DNA of 64,000 nucleotides from CAZSHG01 sp964459995 (GTDB taxonomy: Bacteria > UBP14 > UBA6098): NCBI GenBank assembly GCA_964459995.1, contig CAYWOR010000005.1:62001-126000 (forward strand), in the 5' to 3' direction. The notes under the pieces were generated by a model. The model searched no databases, was not told where the DNA came from, and saw only the letters and a list, made by a program, of their open reading frames with translations. Each line of letters opens with the position of its first letter. Position 1 is the stretch's first letter. Positions 16,544 to 24,966 of the stretch are shown here, piece after piece. Made by a program: the position numbers and the translations under genes.

Positions 16544-18094
16544 ATGAGAATCATTACTACCGCACTTTTATTGCTCGCTTTTTTCTTGACCGCGCAGGAA
16601 AAGGTTTTCGTCGTAGTCGAAACGGGCGAAAGTGAGTCAGTTATTTACAAAATGAACCCCAACGGCTCATCGCCGACACAATTCTTTTCTTGGGACGGCA
16701 AACCTGCCCGCGGCACACGCGATCATATTATCCAAATCGACATCTCGCCATCGGGAAGATATATCGCGATGGACTCGAATCACGACCGTTGGCATAATTA
16801 CAGCAAATACAACATCTTCATTGTGAACTCCGAAGGAACGAGCTGGCGTCAGATAACGCCATATCCGGCCGCAGACGGCTTTTGGTATTCCGGAGCAACC
16901 GGAACTATCACCGGGCAGGTTACAGATGGCGGTTATTATGTCGCCTTTCCCGAGGTAACCTGCGAGGGCGTAGTCGGCACGGTTACCGGCGATGCTTTCG
17001 GCAACTACACTATGACCGGCGTGCCTCCGGGCGAGCACAAAGTCTATGCTTGGACAATGTTCATGGGCGAAATCGTGTGGGGATGGAATCTTGTCGATGT
17101 TTCCGCGGGCTATACTCAAACCTGCAACATCTCAAACACGGGATACAGCGATCTTTCCAGAGAGCACTACACCTATCCGGCATGGGGATCAAATGACAAT
17201 ACCTTATATTATTATTCGAGATTTATAACCGGTATTTATAAAACCGTCTATCCATGGGAATGGGATTTCGACACGGTTCTGACCGGATCATGGACAAGCT
17301 CCGAATTCTACGGTTACGATGTCCGCAGATCGGACGGCAAGCTCGTTTATATTATCGAAGAGCAAGGCATTTACACGGCTAACGCGAACGGCACCGGCAG
17401 AACCCTCGCATATGCAGACGGAAGCATGGGAATCACTGTTCAGGGCTATCATTCCAACCCGAAATGGTCACCCGACGGCACGCAAGTCCTCTTCGCGGGC
17501 TATCTTTACGCGCCTCCGGACTATGTCGGGAATGTTGTGGCTATCTACGATTTCACTACTAGCAGTATAGAGTATTGGTTTGGTTGGGGAGAGGGAAATT
17601 TCCCGAAACCTCTGGCATGGTCCCCCGATGGCAACTATGTCCTCGTTCGATACCACGAGGGCGATGCCTCGGAAGCTGTGCTTTACAAAATCAATCCATC
17701 CGACCTTTCCGATTACGCAATTATCTATGGCCCCGCAAAAATTTCCGATGCCGATTGGGGAATAATGGTTCCCAGCGGGATAGGCGAAACACCCGATTTG
17801 CCAGAAAGATCAACTATTACAGCTTATCCGAATCCATTCAACTCCTCCGTGCGGTTCGCTTTTGAGGGCGAAGGTGCTGGTTTTGCTCCCGCGACCATCG
17901 AGATTTACGATATTTCGGGACGGAAAATAGCCGAATCGGCCACTTTCGATACTAAAAGCTACAGGGCGATTGGCCGCGATGAACATGAATTTCTCTGGAC
18001 GCCTGATGTCGGAACTCCCTCCGGTGTGTATTTCGCTCGCGTAATAGCGGATAATGGTGAATCGCAAACCGCGAGGGTGGTTTATTTGAAGTAA
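16544..18094 (+). CDS. Secreted TolB-like beta-propeller with embedded carboxypeptidase-regulatory-like domain
   Basis: A 516-residue exported protein. The signal peptide covers about residues 1-17. PD40/TolB-type blades follow (IDISPSGRYIAMDS, WSPDGTQVLFAGY, WSPDGNYVLVRYH). Between blades, near residues 118-190, a stretch reading TGTITGQVTDGG ... TMTGVPPGEHKVYAW looks like a carboxypeptidase-regulatory (transthyretin-like) domain. The C-terminus is the shared sorting-like module (ITAYPNPFNSSVRF, IEIYDISGRKIAE, W-P, GVYFARV, VVYLK). Probably surface-exposed or secreted; ligand unknown. Confidence 0.75.
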   Translation: MRIITTALLLLAFFLTAQEKVFVVVETGESESVIYKMNPNGSSPTQFFSWDGKPARGTRDHIIQIDISPSGRYIAMDSNHDRWHNYSKYNIFIVNSEGTSWRQITPYPAADGFWYSGATGTITGQVTDGGYYVAFPEVTCEGVVGTVTGDAFGNYTMTGVPPGEHKVYAWTMFMGEIVWGWNLVDVSAGYTQTCNISNTGYSDLSREHYTYPAWGSNDNTLYYYSRFITGIYKTVYPWEWDFDTVLTGSWTSSEFYGYDVRRSDGKLVYIIEEQGIYTANANGTGRTLAYADGSMGITVQGYHSNPKWSPDGTQVLFAGYLYAPPDYVGNVVAIYDFTTSSIEYWFGWGEGNFPKPLAWSPDGNYVLVRYHEGDASEAVLYKINPSDLSDYAIIYGPAKISDADWGIMVPSGIGETPDLPERSTITAYPNPFNSSVRFAFEGEGAGFAPATIEIYDISGRKIAESATFDTKSYRAIGRDEHEFLWTPDVGTPSGVYFARVIADNGESQTARVVYLK

Positions 18095-18136
18095 GCTTCG
18101 ACAACGGAATGCTTCAAAAGTAGCATAAATTCTGAG

Positions 18137-19114
18137 TTAAAATATCTCGATGAGCAGATTTCCACCGAGATATTCGCCGTCGAGATCGAAAAAGCAGGCA
18201 CGAATTTCCGGATTATCAGATAGAAATTCCATTCCGGCATCAAATCCCATAACAAACAGCGCTGTCGATAGGATGTCCGCGGTTACGGCATCCGGTGCAA
18301 TGACCGTTACGGCGCTGACATGTCTTGCAGGGATGCCCTTTTGCGGGTCGATAATGTGATGATACCGAACGCCGTCGCGCTCGAAAAAACGCTGGTAATC
18401 CCCTGCAGTGGCGCAGGCTTTGCCAGATTCAAGTTTGAATTTGGCGATAACTTCCTCCGGTGCGCGTGGGTGGCGAATGCCTATAACAAAGGGCTTGCCG
18501 GCTTTATCCCCCGAAGCTATATTTCCGCCGAGGTCGATAATATAGCGGTTAATGAATGGAATGGTGTCCAACATCTCCGCGACTGCCCCTGCGGCGATGC
18601 CTTTGCCGAGACCACCCAAATCGAGTTTTGTCCCGAGGGACTTGCATATTCTGCCATCGTTGATTTCGACAGGATTGCCCGCAAATCTCATCGCCTCAGA
18701 AAGCGCGCTATCCGATGGAATATCCCCCTCGCCCGTGAAATCCCACAACCGTATAATTCCACCCACACGGATATCGAAAGCGCCAGAGGTTTTCACAAGA
18801 TAATCCAGCCCGATTTCAAGCGCGGACTCGAGTTTCGGGGATGTTAACTCGAATTCTTCGAACATATTAACTCGGTAAATGCCGCCGGAGCTGTCATAAG
18901 CGCTAAGCGATTTCTCCCAATCGCCAAGTTCACGCCATATCTCCGCGAAAATCGGCTCCAAATCGCGCCCCTTCTCGGTCTCGATAGAAATTGAAACAAC
19001 GGTGTCGAACATTAGACGTGTTCGGCGCACAGGCTCGCGCTTTGTTCCGCAATTCGAAATTAGAATTGCAATAACAGCGAAAAATAGAGGTAAATATTTC
19101 TTCGAGTTTATCAT
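18137..19114 (-). CDS. apbE: FAD:protein FMN transferase lipoprotein (ApbE)
   Basis: ApbE attaches FMN to threonines of redox proteins such as Rnf/Nqr subunits, outside the cytoplasm. The 325 residues start with a lipoprotein signal (AILISNCG, lipobox Cys about 22). Family motifs: DTVVSISIET, LDLGGLGKGIAAGAV, IDLGGNIASGD, HHIIDPQKGIPA, and TADILSTALFVMG. No Shine-Dalgarno; the -10 box ends 8 bases before the ATG, so the mRNA is likely leaderless. It diverges from ligA. No Rnf/Nqr target is in the window. Confidence 0.93.
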   Translation of the reverse strand: MINSKKYLPLFFAVIAILISNCGTKREPVRRTRLMFDTVVSISIETEKGRDLEPIFAEIWRELGDWEKSLSAYDSSGGIYRVNMFEEFELTSPKLESALEIGLDYLVKTSGAFDIRVGGIIRLWDFTGEGDIPSDSALSEAMRFAGNPVEINDGRICKSLGTKLDLGGLGKGIAAGAVAEMLDTIPFINRYIIDLGGNIASGDKAGKPFVIGIRHPRAPEEVIAKFKLESGKACATAGDYQRFFERDGVRYHHIIDPQKGIPARHVSAVTVIAPDAVTADILSTALFVMGFDAGMEFLSDNPEIRACFFDLDGEYLGGNLLIEIF

Positions 19115-19122
19115 AACCGTTT

Positions 19123-19151
19123 ATCATAAATCTACCACGTAGATTTTTCAA
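19123..19151 (-). promoter_or_regulatory. apbE promoter with a dyad filling the spacer
   Basis: On the minus strand TTGAAA (19151-19146), 17 bases, TATGAT (19128-19123), then 8 bases to the ATG. The spacer is itself an inverted repeat, AATCTAC-gtg-GTAGATT, which fills exactly the 17 bases between the boxes. A repressor or activator binding there is inferred. Confidence 0.6.
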
Positions 19152-19182
19152 GCGGAATCGCGAAAAAGCGTAAGCTTTGCCC

Positions 19183-19211
19183 TTGACCAAAGCGCGGTTT
19201 TCAACTATTTT
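19183..19211 (+). promoter_or_regulatory. ligA promoter, leaderless layout
   Basis: TTGACC (19183-19188), 17 bases, TATTTT (19206-19211), then only 8 bases before the ATG at 19220. A transcript starting 6-8 bases after the -10 box would have 0-2 untranslated bases. No Shine-Dalgarno is seen. Confidence 0.65.
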
Positions 19212-19219
19212 GTAATACC

Positions 19220-21325
19220 ATGGATATCGACAAACAGTTGATTGCAGAGGAAATCGAGCGGCTTCGCGAGGAGATTCGGCGGCATAATTATCTTTATTAT
19301 GTCGTGGATTTGCCGGAAATCTCGGATTCCGAATACGACGCGCTTTTCGACCGGCTTTCCGCGCTCGAAGAGGCGAATCCCGAGTCGATTTCTCCGGATT
19401 CGCCTACTCAAAGGGTCGGCGCGGAACCGGTGACGGCTTTCAAATCGGTCGCGCATTCGATTCCCATGCTAAGTTTGGGAAAAGTTACATCGCAAGGCGA
19501 GTTTCTCGCTTTTCACAAACGAGTTCGAGATGGCCTTCGCCAAGACAATGCCGTCGAAAGGTCTAATTCTATCGAACTTCCCTCAGTTTTCGATTCCGAC
19601 TCAGAATCGGATGGCTCGGAGGCGCAAATCATTTATTCTTGCGAACCTAAGCTCGACGGCCTCGCGGTCAGCGTCCGCTACGAAGACGGCGTCCTTGTTC
19701 TCAGTGCCACACGTGGCGATGGCAACCTCGGCGAGGATGTAACCCAAAACATCCGCACAATAAAATCGATCCCGCTGAAGCTTCGTCAAAAATTCCCTGT
19801 TTTAGAGGCTCGCGGTGAAGTAGTATTCCCGAAGAGCAAATTCGCGACCATGAACGAGATGCGTATAGAACGCGGCGAAGAGCCATTCGCGAATCCACGG
19901 AACGCCGCCGCTGGAAGCCTTCGCCAGCTCGACCCGAAAATCACGGCGGAAAGGCCGTTAGAGGCTTTTTTCTATGCCGTCGGAGCGATAGATTTGGGCG
20001 CGGAGGAGCCGCCAAAAAGCCATAGAGAGGAGCTGGAACTCCTTCGCAAAGCCGGACTTCGAGTCGTGCCCCTTGCAGAACCCCTGAATGGCCCACTCGA
20101 AGTCGCGGAATATTTCAAACGTATAGCCGAAATTCGTGAGAGCTTGGATTTTGAAATAGACGGCGTGGTTGTGAAGGTTGACGATATCGAAACACAGCGA
20201 AGGCTCGGCGAGATTTCTCGAAGCCCGCGATGGGCGGTGGCGTGGAAATTCCCCGCGCAGGAGAAGGTAACAACCCTCGAAGGTGTTCTTTGGAATGTCG
20301 GAAGAACCGCGGCTGTCACGCCGGTTGCACTTCTCACGCCGGTCGAGATTGCGGGGGTAACTGTTCAGCGCGCGAGTTTACACAACGAAGACCAAATTGA
20401 AAAACTTGGGCTGAAAATAGGCGATAAAGTTCTTGTTCGGCGCGCGGGCGATGTTATTCCATATATTGTGCGCGCGATGGAGGAACTCCGCACCGGTGGA
20501 GAACGCGAGATAATCCCCCCTGAAAAATGCCCCGACTGCGGATCCGAACTTGTCAAAGAAATGGGCGATGTTTACCGCAGATGCCCGAATATCAGCTGTC
20601 CCTCGGTCGTCGCGGAATCGCTTACTCATTGGGCTTCACGCAGTGCGATGGATATCGACGGCCTCGGACCGAAACAAATTGCCCAGCTACTTCGCGAAAA
20701 TCTTATAGCTGATGTCGGCGATTTATATCGGCTTCGAAAAGAAGATGTCGCCAATCTCGAAAGATTCGCCGAAAAAAGCGCGGAAAACTTGATAGAGGCT
20801 ATTCGCGCGAGCAAAAATCGACCGTTGGCGAGGTTCATTAATGCGCTGGGGATTAGGCATGTCGGCGAAACGGTCGCAAAAATGCTTTCCGCCGAATATG
20901 GGTCTCTCGACAAGCTCGCGCAGGCCTCTGTCGAAGATCTGACGCTAATAGAAGGTGTCGGACCGGAAATAGCCAAAGCCATTGTCGATTTCTTCGGAAA
21001 CGAGAATAACCGTAAACTTATCGAAAAATTACGCAATCTGGGAGTCGAACCTATTCTTCCTGAAAAAGAATCCAAGACCGAAGCGATTTTAGAAGGATTG
21101 ACCTTCGTTTTGACCGGCACACTTTCAAGACCGAGAGATGAGATTAAGGCCATTCTCGAATCTTACGGAGCGAAGGTCTCCGGTTCTGTCTCAAAAGCGA
21201 CCGATTATGTCATTCACGGTGATTCGCCCGGAAGCAAACTCGACAAGGCAAATCAGTTGAATGTAAAAACCCTCGACGAAGAAGCGCTCAGAGAATTTTT
21301 CCGCGATAGAGGAATCGCTTTTTAG
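19220..21325 (+). CDS. ligA: NAD-dependent DNA ligase
   Basis: A 701-residue LigA that seals nicks in replication and repair. Domains in order: Ia with YY and DSEYDALF; adenylation with the lysine motif CEPKLDGLAVS; OB fold; four-Cys zinc finger (CPDCGSEL ... CPNISCP); helix-hairpin-helix repeats; BRCT (LEGLTFVLTGTLSRPRDE). Compared with the usual layout, about 25 extra, Ser/Asp/Glu-rich residues precede the lysine motif (about 19560-19620). The start is the ATG at 19220, which fits the family N-terminus and the leaderless promoter. Confidence 0.97.
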   Translation: MDIDKQLIAEEIERLREEIRRHNYLYYVVDLPEISDSEYDALFDRLSALEEANPESISPDSPTQRVGAEPVTAFKSVAHSIPMLSLGKVTSQGEFLAFHKRVRDGLRQDNAVERSNSIELPSVFDSDSESDGSEAQIIYSCEPKLDGLAVSVRYEDGVLVLSATRGDGNLGEDVTQNIRTIKSIPLKLRQKFPVLEARGEVVFPKSKFATMNEMRIERGEEPFANPRNAAAGSLRQLDPKITAERPLEAFFYAVGAIDLGAEEPPKSHREELELLRKAGLRVVPLAEPLNGPLEVAEYFKRIAEIRESLDFEIDGVVVKVDDIETQRRLGEISRSPRWAVAWKFPAQEKVTTLEGVLWNVGRTAAVTPVALLTPVEIAGVTVQRASLHNEDQIEKLGLKIGDKVLVRRAGDVIPYIVRAMEELRTGGEREIIPPEKCPDCGSELVKEMGDVYRRCPNISCPSVVAESLTHWASRSAMDIDGLGPKQIAQLLRENLIADVGDLYRLRKEDVANLERFAEKSAENLIEAIRASKNRPLARFINALGIRHVGETVAKMLSAEYGSLDKLAQASVEDLTLIEGVGPEIAKAIVDFFGNENNRKLIEKLRNLGVEPILPEKESKTEAILEGLTFVLTGTLSRPRDEIKAILESYGAKVSGSVSKATDYVIHGDSPGSKLDKANQLNVKTLDEEALREFFRDRGIAF

Positions 21326-21341
21326 AATCAGCGGGTAATTC

Positions 21342-21370
21342 TTGCATAATTCACCGAAATTGCTTATTAT
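21342..21370 (+). promoter_or_regulatory. Promoter of the manC operon
   Basis: TTGCAT (21342-21347), 17 bases, TATTAT (21365-21370). The leader is about 25 bases with AGGGA before the ATG. Confidence 0.6.
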
Positions 21371-21402
21371 TATAGATTGCTAAATGTAGCGAAGGGACAA
21401 AT

Positions 21403-22488
21403 ATGAAGAATTTTGCCGTTATATTGGCCGGCGGCAAGGGCGAAAGGTTCTGGCCGGCGAGCAGATCGGACAGACCCAAACAGCTTTTGCGGCTATTATC
21501 CGAAAAAACCATGCTCGAAGAGACAATCGACAGGGTTGAAACTCTCGTTGAACCCGAAGATGTCCTTATTGTAACCAGCGACGACCTTAGAACCCTCATC
21601 GAGAAGGAACTTCCGCAATTGAACGGCGGGAATTTTCTTATCGAGCCGGTGGGACGGAACACCGCACCCGCGATAGGCCTCGCGGCGGCGAATATTGTCG
21701 CGAAACACGGCGACGGCGTGATGATTGTCCTGTCCTCCGATCACCGAATCAAGCCGGTGGAATCGTTCCAGAACGCGATTAGCGCCGCCGCACAGATTGC
21801 CGCCGAAAACGACCGTCTGATTCTTATCGGAATAGAGACATCGCGGCCAGAAACAGGTTATGGCTACATCCAAACCGGAATCGAAATGATGGAGGTTGAC
21901 GGCCTCACAATCTACGATGTCGCGAGTTTTCGCGAAAAGCCCAACCGCCTTCTCGCGCAAGAATATTATCTCGACAGCAAGCATCTCTGGAATTCCGGCA
22001 TCTTCGTATGGCGCGCGAGCGTGATTCTCGAAGAGATGAAAACCGCCCTTCCGGAACACTACGAACTTCTAATGCGCTACAAAGACGCGGTCGGGACCCC
22101 AGAAAAGCGCAAAGTGCTCGACGAAATTTTCGATAAGATGCAATCGATAAGCATCGATTACGGCGTTTTGGAAAAATCGAAATCGGTCGCGGTGCTAAGG
22201 GCCAAATTTACATGGGACGATGTCGGAAGCTTCTCGGCGCTCGAAAGGATTATGCGTAAAGATTTCGACGGCAATGTCGTGGCGGGAGAAAACATCGTTC
22301 TTCACGAGACATATGAAACCACCGTTATGAACGAGGCTCCCGGTCCGGTTGTTACCTTTGGAATCAGCGATATAACGATAATCCGCACCGAAGACGCTCT
22401 GTTGGTAATTCATAAGACAAAAATCCCACATATGCGAGAACTTCTGGACACGATGAAAGAGATGCCGGACATGGAGGGTTACCTATGA
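21403..22488 (+). CDS. manC: Mannose-1-phosphate guanylyltransferase
   Basis: A 361-residue GDP-mannose pyrophosphorylase of the short, single-domain kind (no C-terminal isomerase cupin). The nucleotide signature FAVILAGGKGERFWPASR is followed by RPKQLL, EPVGRNTAPAIGLAA, FREKP and the beta-helix-like tail with ITIIRTEDALLVIH. It makes GDP-mannose for surface glycans. First gene of a tight five-gene operon; the next gene overlaps it by 4 bases (ATGA). Confidence 0.93.
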   Translation: MKNFAVILAGGKGERFWPASRSDRPKQLLRLLSEKTMLEETIDRVETLVEPEDVLIVTSDDLRTLIEKELPQLNGGNFLIEPVGRNTAPAIGLAAANIVAKHGDGVMIVLSSDHRIKPVESFQNAISAAAQIAAENDRLILIGIETSRPETGYGYIQTGIEMMEVDGLTIYDVASFREKPNRLLAQEYYLDSKHLWNSGIFVWRASVILEEMKTALPEHYELLMRYKDAVGTPEKRKVLDEIFDKMQSISIDYGVLEKSKSVAVLRAKFTWDDVGSFSALERIMRKDFDGNVVAGENIVLHETYETTVMNEAPGPVVTFGISDITIIRTEDALLVIHKTKIPHMRELLDTMKEMPDMEGYL

Positions 22489-22973
22489 CGCGCGCTATTA
22501 TTACAGTCATCGTGATTGGTCTTTTTGTCTCCGGATGCACTTTTCTTCCCCCCGCGAGAAGTTCCGGACAGCAGGACGCGGCAGAAACAGCGATTGTCCT
22601 TCCCGAGGCCGAGCAGACGCCGCCGATGGTCGTCGCAGAGCGAAAAGACCCCCCACAGGAAATCGATTATCACAGTTTCGATGATGATTTTTCTCCCGAG
22701 GTTACCGCCAAACCGCAGGGTCTTCAACGCGGTTTCCGTGTTCAGGTAATCACAACCGAGAATTCGACCTTGGCCGATGAGATTATCGAGAAGATTCAGA
22801 ACAAGCTCGAACTGCCTGTTTATAAGATTTTCGAGCCGCCCTATTATAAAGTTCGCGTCGGAAATTGCGTTACACAGACCGAAGCCGACGAACTTATGGG
22901 CCAGCTTCGCAGAGCCGGCTACGAGACTTTCATCGTCCGCGATATGGTAAATCCGGACGACAATCCTCGATGA
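22485..22973 (+). CDS. SPOR-domain lipoprotein
   Basis: A 162-residue lipoprotein: signal IGLFVSGCTF with lipobox Cys about 18, a disordered acidic/proline linker, and a C-terminal SPOR domain (about 82-158: RGFRVQVIT ... YKVRVGNCVTQTEADELMGQLRRAGYETFIV). SPOR domains bind denuded glycan strands of peptidoglycan, often at the septum. It overlaps manC and the tsaC-type gene by 4 bases each. Confidence 0.85.
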   Translation: MTRAIITVIVIGLFVSGCTFLPPARSSGQQDAAETAIVLPEAEQTPPMVVAERKDPPQEIDYHSFDDDFSPEVTAKPQGLQRGFRVQVITTENSTLADEIIEKIQNKLELPVYKIFEPPYYKVRVGNCVTQTEADELMGQLRRAGYETFIVRDMVNPDDNPR

Positions 22974-23626
22974 AGTTGTTCGAAATTAACCCGCACGCGC
23001 CCTCTGATGAGGCTTTGACTGCCGCGGTAGAAGCGCTTCGGGAGGATAAAATCATCTGCTATCCCACCGAAACTCTTTACGGTTTCGGCACAAATGCCCT
23101 TTCGGAGCGCGCTTGCGATCGTTTGAATCAAATCAAAGAACGAAAACCCGGCCAACCTTTTCTGATGCTCATTTTACGCAATTGGGCAGAGGACTGGATT
23201 ATGGAAGCGATGTCGGCAAAGCCTCTTTTGGAGCGATTTTGGGAGGGGGGACTCACTGTCGTTGCCACACCGCCAAGCCGTAGTCATATTCCGAAATGGC
23301 TTCTCGCTTCTGACGGCGGAATAGCAATTCGTTCAGCTTCAATGGAGCTAAATATTCGAATGCTCGAAATGTGCGGCTTTCCGATTACCTCGACCAGCGT
23401 GAATCAAAAGGACTCCCCACCCTTGAAAAAGCTCGATTCAGCCGACTCATGGCTCGCGGAAGTCTGTGATGTCGCCCTGGACGCCGGCATAATCGATTGT
23501 GGACTTCCATCTACGATTGTGGATATTCGCAAATTTCCCTCGGAGCTTCGCATTCTGAGGCGTGGAGTGATTTCAATCGAGGAAATTACCACAGAATTCC
23601 CGAAAACGAGGATAGTAACAATATGA
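22970..23626 (+). CDS. tsaC: Threonylcarbamoyl-AMP synthase, TsaC/Sua5/YrdC family
   Basis: Makes threonylcarbamoyl-AMP for the t6A modification of ANN-decoding tRNAs. At 218 residues it is the YrdC domain without the Sua5 extension. Motifs: YPTETLYGFG, KERKPGQPFLMLI, and PSTIVDIR, which bind ATP, threonine and bicarbonate in the family. Start at ATG 22970 in an ATGA overlap with the SPOR gene; an upstream in-frame ATG at 22865 is rejected. The next gene also overlaps by ATGA. Confidence 0.9.
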   Translation: MKLFEINPHAPSDEALTAAVEALREDKIICYPTETLYGFGTNALSERACDRLNQIKERKPGQPFLMLILRNWAEDWIMEAMSAKPLLERFWEGGLTVVATPPSRSHIPKWLLASDGGIAIRSASMELNIRMLEMCGFPITSTSVNQKDSPPLKKLDSADSWLAEVCDVALDAGIIDCGLPSTIVDIRKFPSELRILRRGVISIEEITTEFPKTRIVTI

Positions 23627-24078
23627 AAATTCTCTTTATCTGCACCGGCAATACCTGCCGTTCCGCGATGGCGGAGGGAATCGCACGGGAAATTGCCTCG
23701 AAGCGAGCGCTCGATTTGGAAATCGCCTCCGCTGGAACTTTGGGATTTATTGGCGAACCGGCCTCTATTAACGCCACAGAGGCGTGCGCGGAAATCGGTG
23801 TGGATCTAACAAATCATCGTAGCATAGCCTTAACCGCTAAACTACTCGAGGAATCCGACCTCGTGTTTGGCATGGAATATGCGCATTTAGAGTTTGCGAA
23901 GAGGCTCGTTCCAGCCCTCGAAGGAAGTATCCATCTGCTCGGCGAATCCTTCGGCGGCACAAATGGCGGCGAGATTCCAGACCCCATTGGAAGGGATATG
24001 GAATTCTTCCGCGAGACAAGGAACAGAATCGAGGGTGAAATTGAAAAGCTATTCGAAAATCTCGAACATCGCGACTAA
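23623..24078 (+). CDS. Low-molecular-weight protein tyrosine/arginine phosphatase
   Basis: A 151-residue LMW phosphatase. The P-loop CTGNTCRS (Cys7-Arg13) sits at the N-terminus, and IPDPIGRD supplies the general acid. Thr at position 11 of the loop region is typical of the arginine phosphatase YwlE type; in Bacillus ywlE also lies beside a Sua5 gene, which supports that reading. Start ATG 23623 overlaps the tsaC stop. Substrate (phospho-Tyr or phospho-Arg) cannot be fixed from sequence; no McsB kinase is seen. Confidence 0.87.
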   Translation: MKILFICTGNTCRSAMAEGIAREIASKRALDLEIASAGTLGFIGEPASINATEACAEIGVDLTNHRSIALTAKLLEESDLVFGMEYAHLEFAKRLVPALEGSIHLLGESFGGTNGGEIPDPIGRDMEFFRETRNRIEGEIEKLFENLEHRD

Positions 24079-24862
24079 AGCGACGGTTTTCGTCCTGCTG
24101 ATATTAGCCGCGGCCATCGTCGCAAAGGTCGAAACCGATCCTGCAAAAGCCGAACTCGCTCTTCGCGCTTTAGATTCGGTCAAAATTCCCACTCCCGACA
24201 ACCCGGATGCTTTCAAACCCGGCGAACTTCTCAAATTCAGCATCGACTACGGTTTCGTAAACGCCGGCTGGGCGGAGATGGAAATTGCCTCAATTGTCGA
24301 GTATAAAGGCCGCCTCGCATACAATATACAAACCCGTGCGGGCACGAATAAAACCTTCTCGGTAATCTTTCCGGTTGACGACAGGGTCGTTTCGCTTCTT
24401 GATAAAAAGGAATTTTATTCGCTTCGTCACGAAAAACATCTCAGCGAGGGGAATTACCGCGCCAACAGATGGTTCACCTTCGATCAGGACAACAACCGCG
24501 CAATTTCAAAAGATTACGACATCGAAACCTACCCGCGCGTGCTCGATGTGCTCGGTGCATTCTATTTCGCACGCACACTCGAAATGGAACCGGGTGACAC
24601 ATTCTATCTCCCCAACCACACCGACGGCAAAAACTACCCGCTAACTGTCGCAGTCCATCGGAGAGAAGTCGTAACTGTGCCTGCCGGCACTTTCAAAACC
24701 ATCGTCGTAGAACCGATTCTCAGAGCGCCGGGGATTTTCGAGCACAAGGGCAATGTCTTCATCTGGCTAACCGACGATAAAATAAAAATGCCGGTGCTTA
24801 TGAAAACAAAAATCATCATCGGCTCAATCGACGCCTCATTGGTCGAATACCGCCTCGAATAA
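24035..24862 (+). CDS. DUF3108 exported protein
   Basis: About 275 residues. An N-terminal hydrophobic segment (ATVFVLLILAAAIVA) acts as signal or anchor. The rest is a beta-rich DUF3108 domain (FKPGELLKFSIDYGFVNAGWAEM, GTFKTIVVEPILR, IFIWLTDD-like FIWLTDDKIKMPVLMKTKI). DUF3108 proteins are periplasmic and of unknown function. I placed the start at GTG 24035, after GAGG, which overlaps the phosphatase gene by 44 bases; a TTG at 24041 is possible. Last gene of the manC operon. Confidence 0.8.
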   Translation: MKLKSYSKISNIATKATVFVLLILAAAIVAKVETDPAKAELALRALDSVKIPTPDNPDAFKPGELLKFSIDYGFVNAGWAEMEIASIVEYKGRLAYNIQTRAGTNKTFSVIFPVDDRVVSLLDKKEFYSLRHEKHLSEGNYRANRWFTFDQDNNRAISKDYDIETYPRVLDVLGAFYFARTLEMEPGDTFYLPNHTDGKNYPLTVAVHRREVVTVPAGTFKTIVVEPILRAPGIFEHKGNVFIWLTDDKIKMPVLMKTKIIIGSIDASLVEYRLE

Positions 24863-24911
24863 CCGGTCAAAACTTCTGAAAGGTTTTCTCCGAGGAAAAT
24901 CCAATTCGGCC

Positions 24912-24940
24912 TTGATTTAGTTTACCGAATGGCCTATTAT
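24912..24940 (+). promoter_or_regulatory. Promoter of the 24967 operon
   Basis: TTGATT (24912-24917), 17 bases, TATTAT (24935-24940), then a short leader with AAAGGAGG before the ATG at 24967. Confidence 0.65.
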
Positions 24941-24966
24941 TTTATAGTAATAGTCAAAGGAGGATT

